A stretch of DNA of 64,000 nucleotides from Limnohabitans sp. 2KL-27. GTDB taxonomy: Bacteria; Pseudomonadota; Gammaproteobacteria; Burkholderiales; Burkholderiaceae_C. Shown one piece after another: positions 26,491-35,429 of the stretch. Where the stretch lies: contig NZ_CXOP01000002.1 of assembly GCF_001269345.1 (NCBI RefSeq), positions 992,853 through 1,056,852 of the forward strand, in the 5' to 3' direction. The position numbers and the translations under genes are program-made. Every line of letters starts with the position of its first letter. The stretch's first letter is position 1. The notes beneath the pieces were generated by a model. That model did no database searches. It was not told the origin of the DNA and saw only the letters and a list, made by a program, of their open reading frames with translations.

Positions 26491-26711
26491 GCCAGCCAGA
26501 GGTGCCCGTGTCCAAAACGCCCTGGTTGCGCACCATTCAGGCCGTTCTTTGGTCCTTTGTCGGTCTTCGCAAGAATTCCGAGTACCAGCAAGACATTGAA
26601 AAGCTCAACCCGTTCCACATCATCGGTGTGGCCATTGGTGCGGCATTGTTGTTTGTTCTGGGGCTGATTGCCCTGGTCAATTGGGTTGTGGTTCAGCCCA
26701 CCGGCCTTTAA
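26487..26711 (+). CDS. DUF2970 small membrane protein
   Basis: 74 residues. A soluble N-terminal half with VLWSFVGLRKNSEYQQDIEK, then one membrane helix (about 45-68). DUF2970 proteins sit between ctaG and ctaE in many betaproteobacteria. Their role is unknown, presumably in oxidase assembly. The ATGA overlap with ctaG indicates coupled translation. Confidence 0.85.
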   Translation: MSQPEVPVSKTPWLRTIQAVLWSFVGLRKNSEYQQDIEKLNPFHIIGVAIGAALLFVLGLIALVNWVVVQPTGL

Positions 26712-26755
26712 CCGCCAAAGATAAGATTTCGATAGAAGAGAGAGCAGGAGTTCCC

Positions 26756-27637
26756 ATGAGTTCAGCAGCACACGGCAGCACGCCTTATTACTACGTACCG
26801 CACGAGTCACGTCACCCTGTGATGTCGGCCATTGGCTTGTTTTTCGTCATCCTGGGCGCAGGCCAGTGGATCAACGGCGCTGAATGGGGCATGTATTGCC
26901 TGTTCTTCGGCCTGGCTTGGTGGTTGATCGTCCTGTACCAGTGGTTCTCTGAGGCCGTGCACGAAAGTGAAACCGGCATGTACGGCCGCAAAATCGATCT
27001 GTCCTACCGCTGGAGCATGACCTGGTTCATCTTCTCGGAAGTGATGTTCTTTGGCGCTTTCTTCACCGCACTGTGGTGGGCCCGTTCGCATTCGATTCCT
27101 GCGCTCGGCAGCCTGGAAAACGCATTGCTTTGGCCTGACTTCAAAGCCGCTTGGCCCAGCGTGGTGGCCGGTGCGACCACTTCGCCAGCCGGTTTTGTCG
27201 AGCCCTTCCAAACCATGGGCCCCTTCTGGTTGCCGACCATCAACACCGCTTTGCTTTTGACTTCGGGCGTGACGCTGACCATTGCTCACCATGCTCTGCA
27301 AGTGGGCAATCGCAGCAAAACCATCATGTTCATGTGGATGACAGTGATTTTGGGCTTGGTTTTCTTGTTCGTTCAAGGTTATGAATACGCCCATGCTTGG
27401 GGTGACCTGAACCTCAAGTTGTCATCCGGCATTTATGGCTCCACCTTCTACATGTTGACCGGCTTTCACGGTTTCCACGTGTTCGTGGGCATGTTGATGC
27501 TCTTGTTCATCACCTTGCGCTTGCAAAAAGGCCACTTCACCAAAGACCGTCACTTCGGCTTTGAAGGCGCGGCCTGGTACTGGCACTTTGTGGACGTGGT
27601 GTGGCTGGGCCTGTACATCCTGGTGTATTGGATGTAA
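26756..27637 (+). CDS. ctaE: Cytochrome c oxidase subunit III
   Basis: 293 residues from ATG 26756 after CAGGAG; the ORF continues upstream into DUF2970 but without similarity. Seven membrane segments, with the subunit III signatures WSMTWFIFSEVMFFGAFF, GYEYAH and GFHGFHVFVG, ending WYWHFVDVVWLGLYILVYW. It stabilises the subunit I core and its proton uptake. A strong bidirectional terminator follows 17 bases after the stop. Confidence 0.97.
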   Translation: MSSAAHGSTPYYYVPHESRHPVMSAIGLFFVILGAGQWINGAEWGMYCLFFGLAWWLIVLYQWFSEAVHESETGMYGRKIDLSYRWSMTWFIFSEVMFFGAFFTALWWARSHSIPALGSLENALLWPDFKAAWPSVVAGATTSPAGFVEPFQTMGPFWLPTINTALLLTSGVTLTIAHHALQVGNRSKTIMFMWMTVILGLVFLFVQGYEYAHAWGDLNLKLSSGIYGSTFYMLTGFHGFHVFVGMLMLLFITLRLQKGHFTKDRHFGFEGAAWYWHFVDVVWLGLYILVYWM

Positions 27638-27654
27638 GCCTGCCACCGGCCAAC

Positions 27655-27680
27655 AAAAAAGCGCCTCAGGGCGCTTTTTT
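27655..27680. terminator. Bidirectional rho-independent terminator after ctaE
   Basis: AAAAAAGCGCC (27655-27665) pairs with GGCGCTTTTTT (27670-27680) around a TCAG loop. It ends the DUF2244-ctaE transcript on the plus strand and the DUF2909 transcript on the minus strand. Confidence 0.92.
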
Positions 27681-27747
27681 GTTGGGGGAAATCGGGTGCC
27701 CAGCGCTGGATCAGATCCCCTGCGCGGTCTGCCAAATGCAGAAAAAA

Positions 27748-27981
27748 TCAGGCCCCGGGCGGAATGCCTGTTGGCTGGATCCAGCCCATCTTCCAGGACA
27801 ACAGCACGCAAAGGAAGAGGACAATGGACAAACCGACACGGAAAGCCAGCGCGGTGGCCATCGTGCCTTTTTTGGGCGCTTGGCCCTCCACGGGCGGGGC
27901 GCTGCCCCGCATCATGTACATCAGGGCCGAGCCCAGACTGAGCAATATGGCGACAAACGCGATGGCGACAAGAATTTTCAT
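27748..27981 (-). CDS. DUF2909 twin-transmembrane protein
   Basis: 77 residues from ATG 27981 (the longer ORF is antisense to SURF1). Two membrane helices (about 2-22 and 50-70) are joined by a basic loop containing MRGSAPP. DUF2909 proteins are found with oxidase genes and have no known activity. Its start is only 14 bases from the divergent SURF1 start. Confidence 0.85.
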   Translation of the reverse strand: MKILVAIAFVAILLSLGSALMYMMRGSAPPVEGQAPKKGTMATALAFRVGLSIVLFLCVLLSWKMGWIQPTGIPPGA

Positions 27982-27995
27982 ACGCACATTATCCA

Positions 27996-28739
27996 ATGAC
28001 TGACAAATCCCTTCACTGGAAAAGATGGCTGGTCCTGGCGGTGGCTGCCTTGGGTGTCGCCAGCACGATTTCGCTGGGCCTCTGGCAGCTCGGCCGTGCC
28101 AGCGAGAAAACCGCTTTGCAGGACGCGCGAACGCAGCAGGCGGCCAAAGCGACGCTGGATGGCCGAAGCCTGAGTGGTGGGTCTGAAAACGTGGCACAAC
28201 GCCTCGATTTGATTCACCGCCGCATGGCCTTGACCGGACGTTGGCTGCCTGCCTACACGGTGTACCTGGACAACCGGCAGATGAACGCCAAGCCAGGTTT
28301 TTTTGTGCTCACGCCGTTGCAGATCGACGGATCGGGTGATGTCTTGTTGGTGCAGCGCGGCTGGGCGCAGCGCTCGTTCACTGACCGCACCGCATTGCCC
28401 CCTGTGCAAACACCAGAGGGCGCCGTTCAAGTGCAAGGGCATTTGGCCCCATGGCCATCAAGGCTCTATGACTTTGGCGGTGCCGAGACAGGCCCGATAC
28501 GGCAAAATCTCGACCTGACTGCTTACCGGCAAGAAACGGGTTTGAAGGTGCTTGAAGTCACCTTGCTGCAGTCGGGCGGGCCCTCCGAAGGTCTGCTGCG
28601 CGAATGGCCCGTGGTGGCCAGTGGGGTTGAAAAACACCACGGTTACGCATTTCAATGGTTTGGCCTGAGTGGTCTGATCGCATTACTTTATGTCTGGTTC
28701 CAAATTGTCCAACCCCGCCGCCAAAAACGATCTGCCTGA
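27996..28739 (+). CDS. SURF1 family oxidase assembly protein
   Basis: 247 residues. N-terminal membrane helix with LGLWQLGRASEK, a periplasmic domain containing YLDNRQMNAKPGFFVLTPL and VQRGW, and a C-terminal helix (HHGYAFQWFGLSGLIALLYVWF). SURF1 helps insert heme a into subunit I. It heads the second oxidase-assembly transcript, whose promoter must lie within the DUF2909 gene on the other strand. Its last 50 bases overlap the next ORF. Confidence 0.93.
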   Translation: MTDKSLHWKRWLVLAVAALGVASTISLGLWQLGRASEKTALQDARTQQAAKATLDGRSLSGGSENVAQRLDLIHRRMALTGRWLPAYTVYLDNRQMNAKPGFFVLTPLQIDGSGDVLLVQRGWAQRSFTDRTALPPVQTPEGAVQVQGHLAPWPSRLYDFGGAETGPIRQNLDLTAYRQETGLKVLEVTLLQSGGPSEGLLREWPVVASGVEKHHGYAFQWFGLSGLIALLYVWFQIVQPRRQKRSA

Positions 28740-29403
28740 CAGCCCCCTGGCCATGACGGTGCACGACATGCCCAGCCCGGGCGCCTTGGTGCAAGCCGAT
28801 GCCCAGCGCACGCGAATGGGCCGCTGGAAAATGATCGCCATGCTGTTGGTGTGCGCCTCTCCAGTCATTGCCTCTTATTTCACCTACTACGTGCTTCGCC
28901 CAGAAGGCCGTCGTGTGTATGGCGAGTTGATCCAGCCGCAAAAAGACATGCCGCAGATCAGCGCCCAAAACCTGCAAGGTGAGCCGGTGACGCTGGCCAG
29001 CCTCAAAGGCCAGTGGTTGCTGGTGACAGTGGCGTCGGGCGATTGCGACGAGCGCTGCCAGCAAAACTTGTATTTCCAGCGGCAGTTGCGTGAAATTTTG
29101 GGCCGTGAAAAGGACCGACTTGACCGTGTTTGGTTGGTTATTGACGACGCCCCTGTTGCCCCCGGCCTCTTGCCCGCTTTGAACATGGCGCACGTGCTGC
29201 GCCTGGATGCGGCCACGGTGCAAAGCTGGATTAGCCCGGCCCAGGGCCAGAAGTTGCAGGACCATCTGTACGTGGTCGATCCGATGGGCAACTTCATGAT
29301 GCGTTTCCCGGCCAACATGGACGTGCCCGGTGCCTCCAAAGCCAAGCGCGATCTGGATCGTTTGCTCAAGGCGTCTTCGTCTTGGGACCAGGCGGGACGC
29401 TGA
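28690..29403 (+). CDS. SCO1-like membrane-anchored thioredoxin-fold protein
   Basis: 237 residues from ATG 28690, which overlaps SURF1 by 50 bases; ATG 28753 after the SURF1 stop is an equally reasonable start. One membrane helix (about 48-68), then a thioredoxin-like domain with a C-x3-C pair (Cys119, Cys123, GDCDERCQ) as in SCO copper chaperones. It probably assists CuA assembly or keeps oxidase cysteines reduced. A second, lipoprotein-type SCO lies at 31440. Confidence 0.75.
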   Translation: MSGSKLSNPAAKNDLPDSPLAMTVHDMPSPGALVQADAQRTRMGRWKMIAMLLVCASPVIASYFTYYVLRPEGRRVYGELIQPQKDMPQISAQNLQGEPVTLASLKGQWLLVTVASGDCDERCQQNLYFQRQLREILGREKDRLDRVWLVIDDAPVAPGLLPALNMAHVLRLDAATVQSWISPAQGQKLQDHLYVVDPMGNFMMRFPANMDVPGASKAKRDLDRLLKASSSWDQAGR

Positions 29404-29406
29404 AGC

Positions 29407-30537
29407 ATGACCGAAGTGGACCTGTACAACCTCGAACCCATTTTGGAGTTGATGGCCGTTGGCTTGGCCGTGGCTTGTTTGCCATTGGGCTGGTGGCTGT
29501 GGCGGCAGCGCAGCGCCTCGCCATCGGGGCGGCTCAAGGCCCTGACCCTGATCACGCTGTTTCTGACCTTTGATCTGGTGCTGTTCGGGGCCTTCACCCG
29601 CCTGACCGACTCTGGCCTGGGATGCCCGGATTGGCCGGGGTGCTATGGCAGCGCCACGCCGATCGGGGCCAAGGTCGAAATCACGGCGGCCCAAACGGCC
29701 ATGCCCAGCGGACCGGTCACGCACAGCAAGGCCTGGATCGAGATGGTGCACCGCTATCTGGCCACTGGGGTGGGTGTTCTGATCCTGACGTTGGCCGCCA
29801 TGACCTGGTGGCTGCGCCGTCAAAGCCGGGAGGTCAGTCCCTGGTTGCCCACTGTGACCTTGCTTTGGGTCTGCATGCAAGGGGCGTTCGGCGCCCTCAC
29901 GGTGACCATGAAGCTCTTTCCGGCCATCGTCACCTTGCACCTGATGGGCGGCATCGGCTTGTTGGTTTTGTTGATGGCGCAAGCCGTGCGCTATGACGGC
30001 GCAGGCGCACAACCCTTGCCATCGCCCTTGCGCTGGGCTTTGTGGGCCGGCTTTGTTTTGCTGGGGATTCAAATTGCCTTGGGTGGCTGGGTCAGCACCA
30101 ATTACGCCGTATTGGCGTGCCCCGATTTCCCCACCTGTCATGGCCAGTGGGTGCCCGAGATGAATTGGCAAGGCTTTGGCCTCTGGCGAGAGCTGGGGTA
30201 CACCCCAAGCGGTGAGCTCTTGCCATTTTCGGCGTTGGCGTCGATCCATTTTGTGCACCGCTCGGCCGCTTGGCTGGTCTTGGCGGTGCTGCTGTGGGTG
30301 GGCTGGCGTTTGCGGGTACAGCCTGGCTTGGCTGTGGCTGGGCGTTGGTTGCTGGGTCTGTGTGCCTTGCAGTTCGCCACCGGCTTGAGCAATGTGGTGC
30401 TGGGCTGGCCCTTGCTGGCCGCTGTCATGCACACCGGGGGGGCTGCTGCCATGGCCTTGACCCTGACCTGGGCCTTGAGTGTCAGCCGGGCTGATAATTC
30501 AGGGCCTTCTCTTCTTTCCAAAAAGCTAGCCGAATGA
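29407..30537 (+). CDS. ctaA: Heme A synthase
   Basis: 376 residues, eight membrane helices. COX15/CtaA motifs: [31 protein letters not shown] (heme-ligand His), HLMGG, and FVHRSAAW in the second half. It oxidises the C8 methyl of heme O to give heme A. Four bases separate it from the SCO-like stop, and its stop overlaps the ctaB start. Confidence 0.95.
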   Translation: MTEVDLYNLEPILELMAVGLAVACLPLGWWLWRQRSASPSGRLKALTLITLFLTFDLVLFGAFTRLTDSGLGCPDWPGCYGSATPIGAKVEITAAQTAMPSGPVTHSKAWIEMVHRYLATGVGVLILTLAAMTWWLRRQSREVSPWLPTVTLLWVCMQGAFGALTVTMKLFPAIVTLHLMGGIGLLVLLMAQAVRYDGAGAQPLPSPLRWALWAGFVLLGIQIALGGWVSTNYAVLACPDFPTCHGQWVPEMNWQGFGLWRELGYTPSGELLPFSALASIHFVHRSAAWLVLAVLLWVGWRLRVQPGLAVAGRWLLGLCALQFATGLSNVVLGWPLLAAVMHTGGAAAMALTLTWALSVSRADNSGPSLLSKKLAE

Positions 30538-31430
30538 CCGTCGCCACTGCCCGTTTGCCTCTGACTGCCTGGCAACAGTATCACGCGCTGACCAAACCGC
30601 GTGTGGTTCAGTTGATCGTTTTTTGTGCCCTGATCGGCATGGTGCTGGCTGTGCCCGGCGTGCCCAGCGTGGCCGAGCTGAAACTGGGTCTGTGGGCCTG
30701 CATCGGCATCTGGTTGGTGGCGGGCGCGGCTGCGGCCTTCAACTGCCTGGTTGAAAAAACCATCGACGCCAAAATGAAGCGCACCGCCTGGCGACCCACC
30801 GCCAAGGGTGAACTCAGTGACCAGCAGGCCTTGCTGTTTTCGGGCGTGCTTTGCGCCTTGGGCTCGGCCGTGTTGTACGTGCTGGTCAACCCACTCACCA
30901 TGTGGCTCACCTTTGCCACCTTTGTGGGCTACGCCATCATCTACACCGTCATCTTGAAACCGCTCACACCACAGAACATTGTGATTGGCGGGGCCAGCGG
31001 TGCCATGCCGCCTGTGCTGGGCTGGGCGGCCATGACCGGGCAGGTCGGACCGGAAGCCTTGATCCTGTTCCTGATCATTTTTCTGTGGACGCCGCCGCAC
31101 TTCTGGGCGCTGGCGCTCTACCGCGTCGAGGACTACCGCAAATCGGGCCTGCCCATGCTGCCTGTGACGCACGGCAACGAGTTCACGCGGCTGCAAATCC
31201 TGCTGTACACCATCGTGCTCATGGCGTCCTGCTTGATGCCCTTTGTCTACGGCATGAGCTCCTGGCTTTACTTGGCCGCTGCGGTGGTGCTGAGCATCGG
31301 CTTCATTGGCTATGCGGTGGCCCTGTACCGCGCTTACTCTGACGAGTTGGCCCGCAAGACTTTCCGTTTTTCCTTGATCCACTTGAGCGCTTTGTTTGCC
31401 GCCTTGCTGCTGGACCATTACATTTTTTAA
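30534..31430 (+). CDS. ctaB: Protoheme IX farnesyltransferase (heme O synthase)
   Basis: 298 residues, UbiA-type prenyltransferase with about nine helices. The polyprenyl-diphosphate site is [19 protein letters not shown], with a second loop [17 protein letters not shown]. It attaches farnesyl to protoheme to give heme O, the CtaA substrate. It overlaps ctaA by an ATGA and is followed 9 bases later by sco. Confidence 0.96.
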   Translation: MTVATARLPLTAWQQYHALTKPRVVQLIVFCALIGMVLAVPGVPSVAELKLGLWACIGIWLVAGAAAAFNCLVEKTIDAKMKRTAWRPTAKGELSDQQALLFSGVLCALGSAVLYVLVNPLTMWLTFATFVGYAIIYTVILKPLTPQNIVIGGASGAMPPVLGWAAMTGQVGPEALILFLIIFLWTPPHFWALALYRVEDYRKSGLPMLPVTHGNEFTRLQILLYTIVLMASCLMPFVYGMSSWLYLAAAVVLSIGFIGYAVALYRAYSDELARKTFRFSLIHLSALFAALLLDHYIF

Positions 31431-31439
31431 GGCTAGACC

Positions 31440-32045
31440 ATGACGCGCAGAGTTTTTGCAAAAGCCGCTTGGCTGCTGGCTGTGTCCGTTGCCGTGGGGT
31501 CTTTGGCCGGTTGTGGTCAAGACAAACCCGCTTTTCGGGGGGTGGACATCACCGGGGCCGATTACGCCCAAGGCTTTGAGCTGCGTGACCAAAACGGCCA
31601 AGTGCGCACGCTCCAAGATTTTGCGGGCAAGGCGGTGGTGGTCTTTTTTGGCTACACCCAATGCCCCGATGTGTGTCCTACCGCTTTGCAGGAAATGGCC
31701 CAAGCCAAGCAGTTACTGGGTCCCGACGCTGACAAGCTGCAAGGCGTCTTCATCACCGTTGATCCGGAACGCGATACCCCAGAGTTGCTCAAGGCTTACA
31801 TGGCCAACTTTGGTCCGGACTTTGTGGGCTTGCATCCCACGCCTGAGCAACTGCCCAAAGTGACCAAAGACTTCAAGATCTATTTCAAAAAGGTCGAGGG
31901 CAAAACCCCCACGAGTTACACCATGGACCACTCTGCGGGCAGTTTCACCTTTGACCCCCAAGGCCGCATCCGCTTGTACAACCGCCACGCCAGTGGAGCC
32001 GAGGCGCTGGCCACCGATGTGAAGATTTTGCTCAGCGGCAAGTGA
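31440..32045 (+). CDS. SCO1/SenC copper chaperone lipoprotein
   Basis: 201 residues. Lipoprotein signal with lipobox SLAGC (Cys25), copper-binding CPDVC (Cys75, Cys79) in GYTQCPDVCPTAL and the distal histidine in YTMDHSAGSF. It loads copper into the CuA site of subunit II. It is last in the SURF1-to-sco operon and convergent with the Bug-family gene 56 bases away. Confidence 0.93.
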   Translation: MTRRVFAKAAWLLAVSVAVGSLAGCGQDKPAFRGVDITGADYAQGFELRDQNGQVRTLQDFAGKAVVVFFGYTQCPDVCPTALQEMAQAKQLLGPDADKLQGVFITVDPERDTPELLKAYMANFGPDFVGLHPTPEQLPKVTKDFKIYFKKVEGKTPTSYTMDHSAGSFTFDPQGRIRLYNRHASGAEALATDVKILLSGK

Positions 32046-32101
32046 TTCCGGGCTCCAAGGCCCAAAGCTGAACACGCCGCTTCGGGGGCCGATTCAGGGC
32101 T

Positions 32102-33127
32102 TCAATTCAACTCGATTTTCTGGCTGCGGATGATGTCGCCCAGCGCTTTCGTGTCGGACGCAATCCGGTTGCGCAAACCTTCAGGCGATGAGCCCACGAC
32201 TTGCCAGCCTTGCTGGAACAAACGCGCACGCATTTCCGGCTCACGCACGATCTCGCTGACCAAGGCCGACAGTTGGCTGGCCACTGCCGCAGGCATCGAG
32301 GCCGGTGCGGCCAACGCATTCCAGATTTCCAGCTGGTAGTCCTTCACCCCGATCTCCGACAGGCTGGGCACCTCGGCGGCCACGGGGCTGCGCCCGGTGC
32401 TCGATGCGCCAATGGCACGCAGTTTGCCGCCACGCACTTGCGCCGCCGACAGTGCGGGTGGCAGCAAGGCCAGTTGCACCTGGCCACCGAGCATGGCGGT
32501 GATGATCTGCGGGTTACCGGGATAGGGCACATGCACGGGCGCAATGCCGGCTTTGGTCTTGAGCAGCTCCATGCCCAGGTGCGCCACGGTGCCGACACCG
32601 GGTGAGGCGTAGCTGAGTTTGTCTCCCGCTTTTTGGGCTTGGCTCAGCCACTCGGCTGCGGTTTGGCCAGGCGCCACTCCGGGTCCTGACGCGGGCACAG
32701 TCAGGACCAAAGGCGCTTTGCCGATCAGGCTGATGGGTGCGAGGTCTTTGAGTGGGTCATAAGGCACCTTGGGGTTCAGGATGCGGGCAATGGTCATGTT
32801 GCCATTGATCATCAGGCCCAAGGTGTGGCCGTCGGTGGACTTGGCCACGAAGTCGGCGGCGATGTTGCCGCCTGCGCCCACTTTGTTCTCGACGATCACG
32901 TTGTGGCCCAAGACTTTGGCCAGCGGTTCAGCCAAAGCCCGGGCTGTCAGATCGGGGCTGGAGCCGGCCGGGAAACCCACCACCAAGCGCACAGTTTGCG
33001 TGGGCCATGCTTTGGCGGCGTTGGCCGAAGGATTGGCCCAAGACGGCGTCAGACCCCAAGCCACAGCAGCAGCGAGGGCTTGGGCCAAATGGCGGCGAGA
33101 AAAACCAGCGGGAGAGCGAGCAGTCAT
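32102..33127 (-). CDS. Bug/TctC-family solute-binding protein, orphan
   Basis: 341 residues. Signal peptide with twin arginines (RRHLAQALAAAVAWG), then the Bug fold beginning WPTQTVRLVVGFPAGSSPDLTARALAE with the ligand-loop motif and VENKVGAGGNIAADFVAKS. These proteins capture small carboxylates for tripartite TctABC transporters. No tctA or tctB is adjacent, as with most of the numerous Bug genes in Comamonadaceae, so its ligand and partner are unknown. Confidence 0.9.
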   Translation of the reverse strand: MTARSPAGFSRRHLAQALAAAVAWGLTPSWANPSANAAKAWPTQTVRLVVGFPAGSSPDLTARALAEPLAKVLGHNVIVENKVGAGGNIAADFVAKSTDGHTLGLMINGNMTIARILNPKVPYDPLKDLAPISLIGKAPLVLTVPASGPGVAPGQTAAEWLSQAQKAGDKLSYASPGVGTVAHLGMELLKTKAGIAPVHVPYPGNPQIITAMLGGQVQLALLPPALSAAQVRGGKLRAIGASSTGRSPVAAEVPSLSEIGVKDYQLEIWNALAAPASMPAAVASQLSALVSEIVREPEMRARLFQQGWQVVGSSPEGLRNRIASDTKALGDIIRSQKIELN

Positions 33128-33174
33128 GGTGGTGTCCTAAAAATCACAGCCCAGACTTTAGCGCACTGCCGGCG

Positions 33175-33201
33175 AAAAAATACCCGGGCGATGCCGGGTA
33201 T
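33175..33201 (-). terminator. Terminator after rpoH
   Basis: Stem ATACCCGG (33180-33187) with CCGGGTAT (33194-33201) and a 6-base loop. On the minus strand it is followed by a run of six T (complement of 33175-33180). It lies 32 bases past the rpoH stop. Confidence 0.85.
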
Positions 33202-33232
33202 CCGAATCAAAGGCGGCCCACAAGGCCTGTGG

Positions 33233-34165
33233 TCAAGCAAACTCGACCAGCGCCTTTTTCATCTTCTTCATGGCCGCGACTTCGATCTGGCGGATGCGCT
33301 CGGCGCTCACGCCGTACTCGTCGGCCAGGTCGTGCAGCGTCATGCCGCCCGAGCCGTTGTCATTCACTTTGAGCCAGCGCTCTTCCACGATGCGGCGGCT
33401 GCGCTCGTCGAGCACATTCAGCGCAGTGGCGAGTCCATCGCTGGCCAGCACGTCGCGCTGGTGCGCTTCGATCATGGCGGTGGGCTCGTGGTTCACATCG
33501 GCCAAGTAAGCGATGGGGCCAAAGGCCTGTTCGCCATCGTCTGAGGGGGCCGGATCCAGCAGCACATCGCCGCCAGACATGCGCATTTCCATCTCACGCA
33601 CTTCCTCGCGCTTGACGTTCAGGCTGTTCGCCATCGCATCCACTTGGTCGGGCGTCAGGGTATCGCGGTGCGTGCCTTCGTCGGCATCGGACTTGTAGCC
33701 TTGCTTCATTGAGCGCAGGTTGAAAAACAATTTGCGCTGGGCTTTGGTGGTGGCCAACTTGACCATGCGCCAGTTTTTCAGGATGTACTCGTGGATTTCG
33801 GCCTTGATCCAATGCAGCGCGTAGCTCACCAGACGCACGCCCTGGTCGGGGTCAAAGCGTTTGACCGCTTTCATCAGGCCCACATTGCCTTCCTGGATCA
33901 GGTCGCCGTGGGGCAGGCCGTAGCCCAGGTACTGGCGCGACACCGATACCACCAGTCGCAAGTGCGAGAGCACCAGCTTGCGGGCGGCTTCGAGGTCGTC
34001 GTTGGCCTTGAGCTGGCGGGCGGCCTCTTGCTCTTCCTCCAGGGTGAGCAGGGGCATGCGGTTGACCGCAGAAATGTAGGCGTCCAAGTGGCCGAGCGAG
34101 GGCACGACCGCCCAGGGGTTGCTCAGCGCGATGGCTGTGGCGGGCGAACCAGTTTGAATGTTCAT
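33233..34165 (-). CDS. rpoH: Heat-shock sigma factor sigma-32
   Basis: 310 residues from ATG 34165, preceded by AAAGGAG; the longer ORF would start upstream of the CIRCE operator. Sigma-70 regions are clear: region 2 GDLIQEGNVGLMKAVKRFD and the RpoH box QRKLFFNLR (143-151). Region 4 reads LHDLADEYGVSAERIRQIE. It directs transcription of chaperone and protease genes. A perfect CIRCE element 29 bases upstream puts it under HrcA, beyond the usual mRNA-structure and chaperone control. Confidence 0.96.
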   Translation of the reverse strand: MNIQTGSPATAIALSNPWAVVPSLGHLDAYISAVNRMPLLTLEEEQEAARQLKANDDLEAARKLVLSHLRLVVSVSRQYLGYGLPHGDLIQEGNVGLMKAVKRFDPDQGVRLVSYALHWIKAEIHEYILKNWRMVKLATTKAQRKLFFNLRSMKQGYKSDADEGTHRDTLTPDQVDAMANSLNVKREEVREMEMRMSGGDVLLDPAPSDDGEQAFGPIAYLADVNHEPTAMIEAHQRDVLASDGLATALNVLDERSRRIVEERWLKVNDNGSGGMTLHDLADEYGVSAERIRQIEVAAMKKMKKALVEFA

Positions 34166-34194
34166 ACCAGAACTCCTTTCAGAATACCCCAATA

Positions 34195-34221
34195 TTAGCA
34201 CTCTCTGGTCAAGAGTGCTAA
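34195..34221 (-). promoter_or_regulatory. CIRCE operator (HrcA site) of rpoH
   Basis: TTAGCACTC (34195-34203), nine bases, then GAGTGCTAA (34213-34221): an exact match to the CIRCE consensus inverted repeat. On the minus strand a TTAGCA and a TAATAT hexamer 18 bases apart overlap it and could be the promoter, so HrcA binding would block initiation. It ends 29 bases before the rpoH ATG. Confidence 0.93.
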
Positions 34222-34321
34222 AGGGTGGCGTCCCAGGGCCTAGGGTCCTCGGGTTTTCCCTGATTTTGTGGGGGGCTGCCGGGCGCGTCTGTGCGCTGGT
34301 CAACGGCGCAGGCTGGGCTGT

Positions 34322-35401
34322 TCAGCTCAGCAGGGCCTGGGCAAACTCGCGGGCGTTGAAGGTTTCCAGGTCTTCCAGCTTCTCGCCCACGCCAATGAAG
34401 TACACGGGAATGGGCTTTTCGCGGGCGATGGCGCACAGCACCCCGCCCTTGGCGGTGCCGTCCAGCTTGGTCACGATCAGGCCGGTGAGGCCCAGGGTGT
34501 CGTCAAAGGCCTTGACCTGGGCCAGGGCGTTTTGGCCGGTGTTGCCATCGATCACCAGCAGCACCTCGTGCGGTGCGGTGCCGTCGGCCTTTTGCACCAC
34601 CCGTTTGATTTTTTTCAGCTCTTCCATCAGATGCAGCTGGGTGGGCAGGCGTCCGGCCGTGTCCACCAGCACCACATCTCGGCCCCGCGCGCGGCCTGCG
34701 CTCACGGCGTCAAAGCTCACGGCGGCCGGGTCGCCGCCTTGCTGGCTGATGATCTCGACCGTGTTGCGGTCGGCCCAAACGGCGAGCTGCTCTTTGGCCG
34801 CGGCGCGGAAGGTGTCGGCCGCGGCCAGCAGCACGCTCAGGCCCTCGTCCGCCAGGTGCTTGGTCAGTTTGCCAATGGAGGTGGTTTTGCCCGCCCCGTT
34901 GACGCCGGCCACCATGATCACGGTGGGGTGGTGGTCGCCAATGGCCAGAGGCTTTTGCAAGGGTTGCAGCAGCTCGGTGATGGCATCGGCCAACAAGGTT
35001 TTGACTTGCGATGGCTCGGTGGCCTTGGCTTCTTTCACCCGCCGTTTGAGGTCTTGCAGCAAATGCTCGGTCGCTTTCACGCCGGTATCGGCCATCAGCA
35101 AGGCGGTTTCCAGCTCTTCATAGAGTTCGTCATCGATGCGCGTGCCGGTGAAGACGGTGGTGATGCTGGCGCCCGTTTTGCGCAGGCCGGCCTTCAGGCG
35201 GTCGAGCCAGCCCTGGCGGGCGGTGGGGGCGTCAGGGGTTGCTGCTGTCGGACTGGGTGGGGGCGCTAAGGGGGTGTTGGCAGGCGCTGTTGGCTTGCCG
35301 GCCAGGGGTGCTGAAACAGGGGGTGGAGCAGCGTGTGGTGCAAGCGCTGGAGCCGATGGGACCTCGGCAGGTGGGGATTTTTTTTTGAAGAAACTGAACA
35401 T
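34322..35401 (-). CDS. ftsY: Signal recognition particle receptor FtsY
   Basis: 359 residues from ATG 35401 (MFSFFKKK start, typical). A proline/alanine-rich linker (about 10-62) replaces the long acidic A-domain of E. coli. The NG domain follows, with G1 GVNGAGKTT (166-174), DTAGR and TKLDG. It docks ribosome-SRP complexes at the membrane. rpoH follows 156 bases downstream on the same strand but with its own operator; ftsE and ftsX are absent between them. Confidence 0.96.
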   Translation of the reverse strand: MFSFFKKKSPPAEVPSAPALAPHAAPPPVSAPLAGKPTAPANTPLAPPPSPTAATPDAPTARQGWLDRLKAGLRKTGASITTVFTGTRIDDELYEELETALLMADTGVKATEHLLQDLKRRVKEAKATEPSQVKTLLADAITELLQPLQKPLAIGDHHPTVIMVAGVNGAGKTTSIGKLTKHLADEGLSVLLAAADTFRAAAKEQLAVWADRNTVEIISQQGGDPAAVSFDAVSAGRARGRDVVLVDTAGRLPTQLHLMEELKKIKRVVQKADGTAPHEVLLVIDGNTGQNALAQVKAFDDTLGLTGLIVTKLDGTAKGGVLCAIAREKPIPVYFIGVGEKLEDLETFNAREFAQALLS

Positions 35402-35429
35402 GGCGTGGATTTCAAGGATCATGCATTCT

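Noticed and set aside
28558..30432. Open frame of 624 codons on the minus strand opposite the SCO-like gene and ctaA
   Set aside because: Low-complexity, Gln/His/Arg-rich shadow of two clearly coding genes.
35136..35429. N-terminal extension of the M16 peptidase frame to 35136
   Set aside because: It runs antisense through the ftsY start region, and a signal peptide begins properly at ATG 35430.
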